From the NCBI GenBank assembly GCA_965153455.1, contig OZ234503.1, positions 3,410,001 to 3,474,000 of the forward strand: 64,000 nucleotides of DNA. The letters run 5' to 3'. The position numbers were made by a program, and so were the translations under genes. The notes beneath the pieces are model-generated. The model was not told the DNA's origin. It saw only the letters and a program-made list of their open reading frames with translations, and made no database searches. Position 1 is the first letter of the stretch. Each line of letters begins with the position of its first letter. This DNA comes from Sphagnum compactum. Lineage: Eukaryota > Bryophyta > Sphagnopsida > Sphagnales. Below, piece after piece: positions 36,497 through 48,999 of this stretch.

Positions 36497-38225
36497 TCAG
36501 ATTGTGTATATGACTACAAAACATGGGAGCACAGCTTTAGGATCAAACACTGTGACCTCATCCAGATTGGCAGTGGGTCCACAATCTGTTGCCACGGAAT
36601 CGTAGCCTAGAGGTAGCAGAGACATGAAAGGTGGCATTTTGTCACCAGCTGCAAGCTTTTGGATGCGCCCGGCTATGACTCTGCAGACAAGCATGGCATG
36701 CTTCTTGCCAGGTCTAAGACTTGCTGCTACAGGTGTTCTGTTTTCTTTTTCTTCCAGCTGAGAAATCTGCAACTGGTGCGCCTTGCCACTTGTTGCAGTG
36801 GTGTAAATCCCCAGCTGCTGCTGCTGCTGGTTTCCTGATCCTCCTCCTGCTTGTTTTTTGTTGCTGTTGCCAAATCCCCACCTGATTACATTGCACACGT
36901 TGCAGGTTTTCATGCTGCAAAGACTGGAGGAACTGCTGTTAGCTCCTAAGGAGCAGCTGAGCGAAGTGGCGAAGAATCGGAGCAGCTCATTCCCATCTGC
37001 CAGACATCGCTCATCATGCAGAATGTCATGTGACGCTGTAGTAGACGTAGAGGTCTTGTTTTTCAGCAGAAGATCACTAGTAGTAGAAGCTCCTGCTGCA
37101 TGCCTCGCTTTCACCTTGTTGCGGTACTTCTCAAACTCGCTGATTGCTCTCTGCGTGTTGTCGATCTTCAGTATCCGCTCAATCTTCCCACACGGCGTTT
37201 CCTTGGTTAGCCAGCTCGTCCTGAAGATGATCTCTACCACATTGAGCGAAGAGTTTCCACTTCCCAGCTGCGATACTGCAATCATCACCATACACTCAAA
37301 ACGAGAACGCAAAAGAAGAAAAGAAAAAACAAAGATTAGAACGTCGACGTCTAGGCAATCTCCGATTAGCAGCTTCATGCAGTACGCGAGGAGCTAGCTA
37401 GCTAGATGCAGCAACCTGGATCCGCGATGATCTCTTGTGGGTCACGAAGCTCATGGGCAGGTTGCAGAGATCTGCAGACTCACCAGCATGGCGTGAGATT
37501 TGATGAAGTTCAAGTGCTTCAGGTTTGTAGAAAGCTTCTCCACATTTGGTGCACACACATTTGGGAGATGTAGAGCCATGCAGAGCTCCGACGCTGTGGA
37601 TCAAAGATGTCGCAGCTCCGCGGATCGTGGGGAAGCTTTGATCCGCGACTAATTCCGGCGAGATCTGGCTGCAGCTGGCCTGCATGCTGCATTCACAACA
37701 TCCTCTCACAAGGCACATGTTGTTGCCGCTTACCAATCCTTTGCTACTCCCGGCGCCCTCGACGAGCTGATGCAGCTGCAGCTTGTGGTTGTTGTTGTTG
37801 TTGTTGTTTCCGGCGGCGTGCTTAGATTTCAGAGGAGCTCTGTAGTAGTACTCGCCGGTCTGGCTTTGATGAATGTAGCTGTCGCTCTTCCTGGGGCTGC
37901 TAGACGAAGAGACAGCCGAAGCTGCTGATTGCGCCTTGCTTGACTGTAGGAGCAGCAGCTTTGAGCTGCCATGGATGATCACGTCCCGAAGGTTGGGTAT
38001 CATGGGTGGCGAGCAGCGACTGACCATGGACGCGGTGCACCCACAAGAGCTAGTTCTTGATCTCTTGGTCGACGAGGAGCTGTCGCCGCCTTTCAATGCG
38101 ATAGAGGAAAAAGAACCAGACTGCGTGTCATCCCGACATATGTTTGCAGAATCTGAAGATTTTGAGTTGCTGGAAAGCGCTTTGAACGACAAGGATTTCG
38201 TCCACGAGAAGCAGCGACCCGGCAT
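36497..38225 (-). CDS. Plant C2H2 zinc-finger protein with conserved C-terminal (PARP-fold-like) domain
   Basis: There are two exons, 38225-37484 and 37275-36497, joined in phase across a GT-AG intron (CATGCTG|gtgagt ... gattgcag|TATCG) to give 506 residues. The N-terminal half is Ser-rich with an Asn run. One zinc finger, C-x2-C-x12-H-x4-H (C225 to H246), ends at the exon junction and is followed by SQLGSGNSSLNVVEIIF. Exon 2 carries the family's conserved blocks: ERILKIDNTQ, HDERCLADGNELLRF, CNVCNVIRWGF, TATSGKAHQ, and the ending AVLPCFVVIY. Arabidopsis relatives, such as the product of At1g75710, share this plan, and the C-terminal part is classed from memory with the ADP-ribosyltransferase fold superfamily. 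Enzyme activity is unproven. Role unknown; a nuclear location is inferred from the finger. The intron position inside the His region matches the family as I recall it. Confidence 0.85.
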
Positions 38226-39116
38226 CTTGTGAGAATTTCACACACTTGAATATTCTTCCTTCCCACCAGCTCAAGCTGCTGCTTCTTCAAATCCTAGTCG
38301 CTACAACTTCAGTTTCTATTCTCCTTGAAATGCCGCCAAGATTCAAGATTCATAGCTGTTGAGCAATGATGCCAGAAGCAGCTCCTACACTTGAAGCTGC
38401 TGCTGCTGCTGCTGATCTTGCAGACAAAAGTTTGAGCAAGTAGAGTAGTCTCTTGGCCAGCTGCTCTTGAAAAAATCACTGATCAGACTTGCGCAGCTCT
38501 GGACAATCAATCAATCAATCAATCAATCATGGACCCATGGACATCAATCATTCTTCTCAAAAATTCTCAACAAAATCCCGCAGGCCTCTGGATCCATTCC
38601 GTTTTAAGAAAGTACTGAAGACGAATTCTCCACAGCTCTACTACAATTACAACTGACTAGAGGAGCAAAGCAAAAGACCGTCTAGTCTACTACTGAAAAC
38701 ACACAATGACACTAGGGTTGAAGCAATCATTCTGGAAAACCCCGTCCACTGTTTCATGAAACACCAACAAATGGAAATCTGCACAACAAAGACACCCAAA
38801 CCCCAAATGGGCACGAGAGACAGAACCCCGTCCACTGTTTCATGAAACACAACAAATGGAAATCTGCACAACAAAGACACCCAAACCCCAAATGAGCACG
38901 AGAGAGAGAGAGACCAGAGACACAGAGAGAGCGAGAGAGAGAAAGAACGAGAAGGGCGGTGGGGGGGCCGATCCACAGCCAAAATTGGGGCGAAGAGATG
39001 GGATTGCTGCAACTGCGGAGTGCAAATCGCACAAGCTCCACTGTTGTCCGCTTCTTCGTTTCCAAGGGAATCTCCGGTCCATATTCCCATACTCGGTTCT
39101 TCATACACACATACAT
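38226..39116. other. Presumed leader and promoter of the zinc-finger gene
   Basis: The minus-strand leader region contains an AATC tetranucleotide run (38508-38530) and an 86-base duplication whose copies start at about 38738 and 38824 (ACCCCGTCCACTGTTTCATG). It also holds a GA-rich tract (38900-38950). No other gene is visible. GA tracts are common in plant core promoters, so the transcription start may lie near 38.9 kb; this is inference. Confidence 0.4.
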
Positions 39117-39140
39117 AAACCCTAAACCCTAAACCCTAAC
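39117..39140. repeat. Interstitial telomere repeat bordering a minisatellite
   Basis: The run AAACCCTAAACCCTAAACCC continues to CTAAC, giving three exact plant telomere units. The ACAT/ACAC minisatellite begins immediately afterwards. It lies about 0.9 kb upstream of the zinc-finger start codon, where AAACCCTAA elements can also act as telo-box promoter sites. Confidence 0.85.
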
Positions 39141-39477
39141 ACATACATACATACATGAACAATACACACACACACACACATACATACATACATGAACAAT
39201 ACACACACACATACATACATACATGAACAATACACACACACATACATACATACATACATGAACAATACACACACACATACATACATACATACATGAACAA
39301 TACACACACACACATACATACATACATACATACATGAACAATACACACACACACATACATACATACATGAACAATACACACACACACATACATACATACA
39401 TGAACAATACACACACACACACATACATACATACATGAACAATACACACACACACATACATACATACATATATGAAC
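39140..39477. repeat. 31-41-base minisatellite of ACAT/GAACAATACAC units, ten copies
   Basis: GAACAATACAC-type anchors begin at 39157, 39194, 39225, 39260, 39295, 39336, 39369, 39400 and 39437, and a last variant at 39474. Spacing varies only because the ACAT and AC runs between anchors vary. It is a microsatellite nested inside a minisatellite. All three minus frames stay open across it, which reflects composition, not coding. Confidence 0.9.
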
Positions 39478-39479
39478 AA

Positions 39480-42400
39480 ATGGAGAAATTCATTGCACAA
39501 AAGAAAAGAAAAGAAATAACAATCTATTTTTTTTTTCGTTATTAATTGTATAGTATCGTATTTTTAAACTAAGAACTTGGACTTAAAACATTTTGTTTGA
39601 CCTCTCACCTTCAATTTTTAATTTTTTTTGGTTTTTTTTTTCTTATATTATTTTTATTCATAAACACATCACATTCTTTCATCTAAGAAAATGGGTTCTA
39701 TTTTTTATGATTTGTTAATAAACTAGAGTTGAAAAAAATTCAAATGATTTTATATTCTTTTCAATTTTATAAAATGTGAGAGAGAACATATGCATTCACA
39801 AATTATTCATAAATATGATTCATTTTTCACCCAACAAAAAAAAGAAAAGTTGTGTAAGCAATTATGTAAGCAAAGTGTCCAAAGGTTGATGGATGGATGG
39901 AGACATGCACATGTAAAATATTTGTTTTAAAATGTTTTTTAACAATGCAAGGTAAAAGGTTAATAAGGTTGGTATCAATGTTTCCAATTTGCAAGTTATA
40001 ATTTTTGCATAAACAAATCCAAACATATTATTAGTACAATATTTTCAATATTAAAAAAAATTCAAAATAAACAAAAATCCATACATACAATTTTGAGAAA
40101 AATAAATGAACATATTTGTAATGTAAAAGTTTTGCCAAACTTAAAAATAAACAACAACCTTTTGCTTCCAACAAAATGTCAACTTGTAAAAGAATGCAAG
40201 GATAAGAATAGTATGTCGTGCGAATACATATCGTCATACAACATACATCGCTGACATACCATACTCACATACACACACAAACACATAACATGGACGAGAG
40301 CATACACAAATACATGTGTACCACAACAACACCATGACAACCAACAACAAAATGATCAATAATGATGATATCTAAAAATGTTGACAAAGATGAGAAACAC
40401 CAACAACAACACGACTAACCTAGCAAGCAATAACATGATGAACATTAGCACGATGAGCATTAACGACATGATAAAATACCAACAACAAAACAAAAAAATG
40501 AGTATTAGTAACATAAGAAATATCAATAAAATGAACACAAATAAAATGTTTGTTGCTTCTCACACAAAAAAAACAATGCTTCCTTAACATAAACCCCACC
40601 TCCACCCTAAAACCCTAAACCTTAGACTCCCTAAGAAAGTGGGCAGCCTCGAAAACAAAGTCAATAAAATTGGTGGCACTAGGTGATTACTAACTACTTA
40701 CTTCTTCTTAAAACCCTAAAATTGGTAGGGTTTAGTGTGCTCAACAATAGGCTTGACTTCTCAGTACATGGGGAACATGTGCTTGCCACAGAAAATTAAA
40801 TGCCCTATTTCCAAAATAAAATAGTGTGGACCTTAATTAATTAATGCTTAGAGTCAACCCAAAAAAAAAAAAATTAAAAAAAAAATTAAAAAAAGGGTAA
40901 GAAAAAGCATGCTACCAAACAACAATTCTTCCTTCTAGTTAACAAAAGTGTGCCATTAATAGGAAATCATTTTTCCAAGTAAGTTGGTAATCAATGCCTG
41001 AGCCTTTTTTCTTCTTACAATGAATGAGACTACAAAGGACCATTTTTAGGTTTAGGGTTTCATTATGTTAAAAAGGACTGAGGCCATTTCTTTTTAAAAC
41101 TCTTGGATAATTTTTTTAGCTAGGCTACCACTTTATGGCATCACACAAAAAAAAAACAAAGGCATTTTATTTGGGGGAAAATCATGTAAGGTTGAACTCT
41201 AGATGAATGCAATAATCCCAATGTCCATAAAATTCAAAGTAACAAAAAAAACCAAAAAAAATAAAATAAAAATTTCAAGTCTCATTTTTGAGATTATAAA
41301 ATTTAGGTGACATCAATGCTTGGACCTATCATGTCAAACATTTGGTAAGCAAAATGTGGGAAGAAAGAATCATATGTAACTTGCCTTACATCCCATTGTA
41401 AAGGGTTGATATGATTTGCTCAATATTTATTTGGAATACTAAGTAAAGAGACAATAGGTACTTGTTCTCATATTAGCAATGTGTTGCTCAATTCTAGATT
41501 TAGGAAAGATGCTTTTGATGAAATGGTAATTGACCACGTATCTTTAAGTTAAGTTAAATTTGATTGATTTTGGACTAATTCAATCAATCTCTTTTCCAAA
41601 CTTTGCTTTTGATGGCCATAAGTTAAGTTACTTCATCTTTTGATGGAGTGCCTTTTTGACTAGGTGATTATCAACATGGGATTCCATGGAGTGCAAGTTT
41701 TGGAATATAAATGCATGTGTGTCATGATATTCTTTTGAAAGAGTTCCCTATTTTAGATCACTCCATCACTTTTATACCACCACTGCATTGTGTGCTATAT
41801 ACCCATTGTGCCTTCTCTTGTCTCCATGTGTACAAAACTAGGGTTTTTTTTTTTTTTTCAATTTTTTAAATTTAATTTCCAATAAATTAGAAAAATTAGT
41901 CGAACTTGCATGATAAAAAAAATTCCAAAAAATTCTCAATATTTGGGATTGAACTAGTTGTGTTTGCCCCATACATACATGATTGGTAAAAGCGAGAATC
42001 ATGCATGCATGTCTCCTAGCTTAGAGCATTAATAATTTTTTATAACATTAAAGGCAACAATGATAACAAAAAAAATCAATTAAAAATGGAATTTCATTAT
42101 GATTTTTGTTATTAAATCTTCATAAAAGCCTTATTGAAGTTTTTAAAATAACACCAAATTAATTAATAACATTTATATCACTCAAAAACGAATTTTATCT
42201 TAAAATTTTAATTTATTTGAAAATCGATGTGTTTTTACTTTAATCGATTCTTGCATAATATTTCAAATCAATTTTTTAAGAATCTCATTTTAATAATATT
42301 TAAAGGAAATTGAAGCTAATTATTTGTATGTGTATCAAACAAATTTCATTAAAAAATTTATTAATCACATGAATTTAAAAAATATTTTTTTATAGTGATA

Positions 42401-43570
42401 TGAAACCTCGTGATACAAGAAGGCAAGTAACAAACCAAAAATAAAATAAAAATGATATCGAGACATGATTAAATCAGTTAGCCAACAACATTCACATTTT
42501 AAGAAGGAACCCAACAAGTAGATGGGCAGACTTCAAAACAACCCATAAAGATGCCTGAAAAATAGGGCGATTGCAAGGATCAAAACTCATTGGATTAAGA
42601 CTGCCATAAAAGAAACTTCATACTAAAGCAACAATCCATGCATTACAAATTGGGTATGAATATAGACGTGTGCATTTTGATACCAGCCGGCATATACAAT
42701 GAATGAACAGGAGCATCAATGTGATATTATAGCAAGTAGGTCTTTCATTTTATGCTGAAATTGGTTTGGGTTAATAGGACTTTCAGATTGATGTCATGGA
42801 TTGATTAGTAACCAAAGATGACGGCTTTGGGACATTCAGATTGACGGTTCTATTGTTTAACAATAAGAAAAAAGATGGAGGCTTTGATTTCAATGATATA
42901 GATTCGGGATTGAACAAAAATGTTGGAATCTAACGTAGTGTTTGTTCAGCTCGAGAGCAATTGCCCCGAAAGCAATCTCCCAACTCAAATGCGCCTGATG
43001 TAAGTGAGAAAAAGGCAACCCATTTCATAGCACAACAAAGGAACCATTACCCATCATCACATCCTCGTTTGGATTGCATGGAAAAGATGGGTGGAGGCCA
43101 TAAACAGATTGGGAGATGGCCCCAAAAAAACAGATAGAAGGGAGTGAGTCATGACAACTTACAGTAATTCACAGCAATGGAAAATCCTAGTTCTTAACAT
43201 GTCAACCCATATGAGTGATGGGACTTGCGCCACTGAAGTTGCCAACCAAAAATCAATATCTAAGCTCTCAAACAATGCAAACAATCAAGAATAAAGGAAA
43301 AGGAAACCAGTAATGTACCAAGTGTGTAAATGGCAGCTCTAGAATGTAAGATGGTTGTGTGTCTTTTCGTAATGTTGAATTTACTTCAAAGCTTTGGTTC
43401 TTGGCTTCTAAACGTGAGGTTTCCTAACTTCTGGAGGTTTCCTCACTTCTAGGCAACAAGCTTGTACACTGGAGCTTATGTTGGGCAACATCTCACACGT
43501 AGAAGACTCCTTACCTGAAATGCAAGGTTTCTAAGAGGCATCATCCTTCAGCTACATGCTAAGTGTAGAC
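39480..43570. other. AT-rich intergenic DNA, no gene recognised
   Basis: There are no conserved frames. Poly-A/T tracts are frequent (40860-40895, 41140-41160, 41840-41860). A low-complexity AACA-rich segment lies at 40260-40600. The last few hundred bases before 43573 are the presumed 3' flank of the ZMYND10 gene. Confidence 0.5.
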
Positions 43571-43572
43571 CA

Positions 43573-46500
43573 TCATTTCTCAAGGTTGCCGGTCAGAATG
43601 TCACATGCTTTTTTGTGTGTCTTCCATACAGAAACTTGACAGTCTCGTCCACAGTACCTGTAAAGATAAGAAAAGCTCTCTATATGAATGGAGCAGTTTG
43701 ACAACAATGTGGCGACTAACAATGCACAGATACAATTTCAGGAAGAAGATCCTATGAGTCTGCAGACTTTTGATTCCTAGGTGATCTTTGAGATTGTTGC
43801 ATATATTGCCAATCTGACTCTTTGGGTCTTGTTGTATCATTGAATGATGAAGTTACACCTTGTTACTGTCTTTTGCAGGATTATGTGGGAAGAGGAGAAG
43901 TGGTGCATTTAGGCCACAGTTCAAGGGTGCAAAGGGGGGGGGGGCGGAACAGGGAAATGGAAGATGGAACTGACTGGCCTGAGAAGTCTGAGCCAAGGTG
44001 AATAATCTATTGCAACAAATTGGCCAGGCAGGGAGGGGGATTCCAAACCATTCAGTCTTGCAGCGTGAGCATCGTTGCATTGCCACTTTCCCACAAACGG
44101 CACAAGTGGGTTGCTCCATCATTTCCTGCCACCACCCACCATTCTAAGCTGCATTTAATTCAAATGGAAGAAACAGTCCCCACATTAACTCTTTCTGTTC
44201 ATGTACCTACCTTTGGATCCTTGGTGCCTAGATGCCAAACAAACTTTGTTGCCGCTTCTTTGTGTAAGAATGCTGTTTTCATGGATAGCTGTGAAACTAG
44301 AATTGTGGTCAAGTTGGCTATGTAATAGGAAAATAATTTTGTCTTCCTCATAATTTTTTATCTCTAATGTTGTTGTATGAAGTGGGAACACAGATCTGAT
44401 GCTGAGGACTAACCCCAAATTGGAACATCTGCAGCAACTCTTGAGCTTGCTGTTGTTGTGCTGTTGGATCCATTTCTCTTGAAAAGACTGTGTCCAGCTG
44501 CATATGCGCAATGTTTTCTGCATGCAATAAATGGGTTTTTGCAATCACAAAATACTAAACACTCCCACACTTTGGAAAATTGTCACTACTACTAGTGTAC
44601 TGTTGAACTCACAGAAATTCCTTACTCTGTACATGCCTTTCACCGTTTGTGCATGAATCTACCATGTGTTCTGATGAAAAGCAAATTGAGGTGAAGAGTT
44701 TAGCTGTTCCTACTCCAATTCCTGTGACTTGCAAGCTTCTCCCTTAACTCAGGAACCTGCCAAAACCATATTTTGTGTTTCTTTAACCAGAGAAACACAG
44801 CACACAGCAGTGGAAAATCCAAGTTGATAAGCTCTGAATCTGCAATGGAATAGAGAGTGGAAAGCTGTGTGCCCAAAAAGAGGGAGGGATTGAGGGAGCC
44901 TAAACCCTAGGCTGACCTGCTCAATAATGAGACGACCTGCTTTTGTTTCTGCATTTGAAGGTGCAACCTGTAGAACAAGTTCCTCCACTGCCTGCCAGGT
45001 GCGTCAATCAACTTCTTTGCTAAAAGTTTAACTTGCTGCTTCCGAACCTACAGTCTCTTCTTGTCTCCTCCCTCCCTCCCCAAAATGGATGAATTCCTTC
45101 ATGACTTGAAACTGGCACCAATCAAGGTAGGTGCAGGGAGTTTTATGGGACCCAATTGGAGAAGGATGGTGGCCAGGAGGAAGCCTGATGAAAGCCTTAC
45201 CCACTTCAGATCTTTGAGAATGTGCAGCTGATCGATAAGGACGTCATTCAAGTGCCTTCTCAGCTGCACTTGGTACCATGGAGCCAAGGTATTCAGCAAA
45301 GAGTTCACCACCCAAAAAAATATTGCAGTAAGTTCAGAAAAGCAGATGCAGCTAAAAGGGAACTAGAATGTTGAGACCCAAAATTGGAATCAACTGTCAT
45401 GCTCAAAGACCCTTACACCAACAATTTGAAGAAGGGGAAGAAGAGACAGAGTTCAGGACCTTAAGAACTTGGTCACGTCGGAAGCTATCGTATGTGTATT
45501 TGATACGGCATCGTGTGTCCACAATGAGGTTATAAAGAGCCAACCAGAGCTGCATGACAAAAATGTGGGGTGCCACATTATGTAAGAAAGAGCAATGCTA
45601 GTATCTCCCTCCATGCTAGTGTATGACTATGTCCTTTCCAGTTGCTTCGTCAAGAGCATTAAAAAAATTGCAATTGTATATACCACTATGGTTTGAAAGA
45701 ACAGTCTGAGAGTGAAGCTGGGAGTGAAGTACCTGAGCATCAGGCTTGTTCAATTTGAAGCGATCTTGTGGTTGCACTTGTGTCCACTTACCTTCCACAT
45801 ACTTCTCCATCTACATCAAGAAGATTGTAAAACAGTTACATACTGTGGGTTTTTTTTCAATAAAAACAGTTTGGAATTTTTTTGCAGGTCCAGGAGTAGT
45901 CTAGAGCTTGCTTATTACCACAATCTTGTTGGAGCGCATACATTTCCTCTGCCAAGGAGGATCCTCCACAAGAGGAACCAGTGCCATGATGACATCATGA
46001 CTGTCCAACATTCTGGCCTGCACCACCCATGGTCATAACCCATAACCCAGCCCATACCAAGTTTTCATATGCTGTGCTTCTTTGTCTGGAGAAACGGTTT
46101 CAGAATACACAACTGTGACTCAGAAACTGCCGCAGAACTTGCATGTCGTGTTTGTCAATTTTGTGAGCAAAACAGCAGCTGGATGTAGTGAGACAGGTGA
46201 GGAACATGAAGGAATTAGAGTAGAGTTCAATGTGGACATACCATGACTGAGAGAGGCAGGTCACTCATGTAGTCTGTAAGGTATCTGCAGCATCATCATG
46301 TATTTAGGCAAAGTATACCAAACTTTCAAAAGACAGGCAGTGAGAGAGTGGCAAAGAGCAAAGTAGATGGTGTACTGTACAGTAGTGAAGTAGTACCTGA
46401 GAATTGTGAGAGAGCAAATTGCAATAGCAAACTGCATGTTGGCTGCCTGCATTTATATATATATACATACAAAGAGAAACTGAATTGGAAATAGAAAACT

Positions 46501-48999
46501 GTTGAACCACATCTTGTGACATGCACATGTAAAGCACACAAGCAGTCTAGTTTTATGTTGAGTCAAATAGATTCAGCTGTGCACACATCATCACAACCAC
46601 CTGTGTTATCCCTAGATCACATTCTTCTTTGGAGCTTCATGAGAACTGTACCACCTTTTCACGGAGATCCTCTTCAGGCTTCATGTCTAGGAGCTCAGCT
46701 GCCGTTCTTTCTGTTCCATGCATTTTACAGTCGATTGCAAAAAAATTAAGAAACTACTAGTCCCTGCCTCTAGCTGCTCTTACAACTCAGAGCTGGGCTT
46801 TTCTGTTGTCTGGTGAGTTATCTAGCACTGGCACAATAGCACTCAACCTATAATTTGCTCATGTGATGATCCTATTTCAATACCCAATCTTTCCTTTTCT
46901 TGCTATCACTATCTCAATCTTACTCAGGGATACCCATTCCTTTGAAACTTGTGATTCTCAACTGCCCAAACAATTTGTGTTCAAAGTTCAAACCCGATTT
47001 TATTTTGTTGCTACAATTAACAATTACACCCACCTTTGTAAGCTGCATCCTCAGAGGCTTGTGTGTTGAGGTACACCAGTTTTCGATAGCAGTAATCTGT
47101 AAGCTGAAAACAATTTGCCCCCCCAAAAAACCAACAACAATTTCACTGCATGCGGGATTAGGACTTGCCACAATAGTATACTGGGCAGACAAAGATTATA
47201 GTCTACCCAAGTGTGTGGCCCACAATCATAAATATCATTACCTCAAGAAGACAATCTGAACCAATAGCCTCACACGCTTCACGGTGAAACAGGATGACCT
47301 GCAAAAAATATTTTTTGCCTCACCAACCAGCATCTCTTTGAGAAGGAGAGTTCCCTGAACTGCCTAAGAACAAAAGAATTTTTTTTACAGGTTTTTGATG
47401 GGATTATTATTGTCTGAGAATTAACAAACTCGTTTCCCCCCCTCCCACAGCCCATTGCCATGCATAAGGAGAATAACTACATTGAAAGAGAATCTGATTT
47501 GAGGAGCTTTCCACAACCAGGACAGAACCTCAAGCAAGTTGACAATGGTTGTTTCCTGATAGAGTATAAGCTGAAGAGTAATTGTGGAGGCCTCAGCTGC
47601 AAGTTGCTTTATTATATGTGGAAACACTTTCTCCTTCCACAACTGCAGAGGCAAAAAAGATTATTTTCATGAGTACTGACAACTTCTCCACACTCAGGAT
47701 ATTTATTACTTAGTCAGCCTGAATAGAAACTATGAGAGATGACCCATTAAAAAGGTCATAGAGATTTCAGATCTGACATCATAACAGCAACATATCAGTG
47801 ATCATGAAAAGAGTGAAACCCAACAAGAACAAAGAGAGAAAAATGAAAGCAAAAATTTATGGTCATACACATACAGTGTGCTACATGAGGCAATTTGGAG
47901 CAGATGGGTTCAGTGCAAATGGTGGTTCACATTGCTTTTCCACTAATGAGCAGAAAATGGGTAGGCAGGCAGTTGGGTGTACCACACATGATTGATGTCT
48001 TGCTACAGCCATTAATGGGAGAAGTTCAAAAAGAATTGCAAAACTAACCTCCACTACAAGGAGTTCATGCATGAGAACCTCCATCTTGCCATGTGAGATG
48101 AGAGCCTGCAATGAGAGCCATACTATCTATCAAATAACCTACAGTTTTCATGTCATTGTAACATGTGAAAAATGGTCAGACAATCCATTCTTATGCTCAT
48201 GATATGGGCAAAGTTCTTCAGAAGCTGTTTGCCAAGGAAGAAGAAGCGACAATGACAACATTCAGCACAGTTCACTAGCTACCCATAATACAAAAGGTCA
48301 AGGAAGCACTTACAGACATCACAAACTCATCACAGTGAGCCATTGTGTTGTAATGTGCCTGGCCACCCAACACAGCAGGCTTACTTAAGTAGCACTTAGG
48401 TAGTCAAATTGCACTTGGACATATGCAAATGATGATGTTGCAGCTACCACGATTGGGTGGGCAGGTTGCCACAAGCAAGGACACAAGTGATCCCTGAGGA
48501 CAAGAAATCGCTGTTGTGCTCTTTGAAGTGATTGCACACACAGACCTGCAAGTTGAGCTTCTCCAGATTCCCATGTTGTGTCAACCATTTCCCACTTCCC
48601 ACCTGGAGGAGCCATGTCATTTTCTTTCCCCCTTCAGACCACCATATTCAGAGCCCTGACAAAACCTAAAAACTGCAAAATAAGCAAGATCTCAATTTTA
48701 CATCATTTGTGCCACATTGAATGAGTTCATTGAGCTAATAGAACACTTGCACTGGTGGCAGTCAAACCTGCTCAATTGGGAATGACATGATTCGTTCAAC
48801 CATGAAATCAGCCTCTTGGGATGTAAGCAATACCTGCTTCCATACAATGCAAAATTACATAATGAAGGTCCAAGTTTTAAATCCAGCAAAAATCAGAAAA
48901 TGGGGTGTTACAGGAAATAGAGAAGAGATCCAAGACATGTACCCCATCTTCATATTTCAAGAATGCAGGTCGTGTTGGAGCTGTTGCTGGAATTTCCAT
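43573..48999 (-). CDS. ZMYND10: ZMYND10, dynein-arm assembly factor with MYND zinc finger
   Basis: In animals and algae ZMYND10 acts in the cytoplasm, with other assembly factors and chaperones, to pre-assemble axonemal dynein arms. A plant copy implies flagellate sperm. Twenty exons join in phase: 48999-48943, 48833-48768, 48602-48546, 48358-48314, 48105-48049, 47642-47529, 47298-47242, 47103-47034, 46698-46655, 46446-46397, 46284-46242, 46017-45919, 45810-45733, 45549-45460, 45263-45201, 44991-44917, 44756-44714, 44517-44414, 44125-44049, 43657-43573. They give 457 residues; the human protein has about 440. Landmarks colinear with the human protein are NLEKLNLQ, LISHGKMEVLMHELLVVE, LWKEKVFP, LWLALYNLIV, LNDVLIDQL and a complete C-terminal MYND finger (C412, C415, C423, C426, C432, C436, H444, C448). 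All introns are GT-AG. The least certain junction is the donor at 45919, which adds about nine residues. Confidence 0.93.

Noticed and set aside
39122-39500. Three overlapping minus-strand open frames of 109-123 codons (Cys/Val/Tyr/Met repeats)
   Set aside because: They are produced by the ACAT/AC minisatellite, which lacks stops in every minus frame; no domain or splice context.
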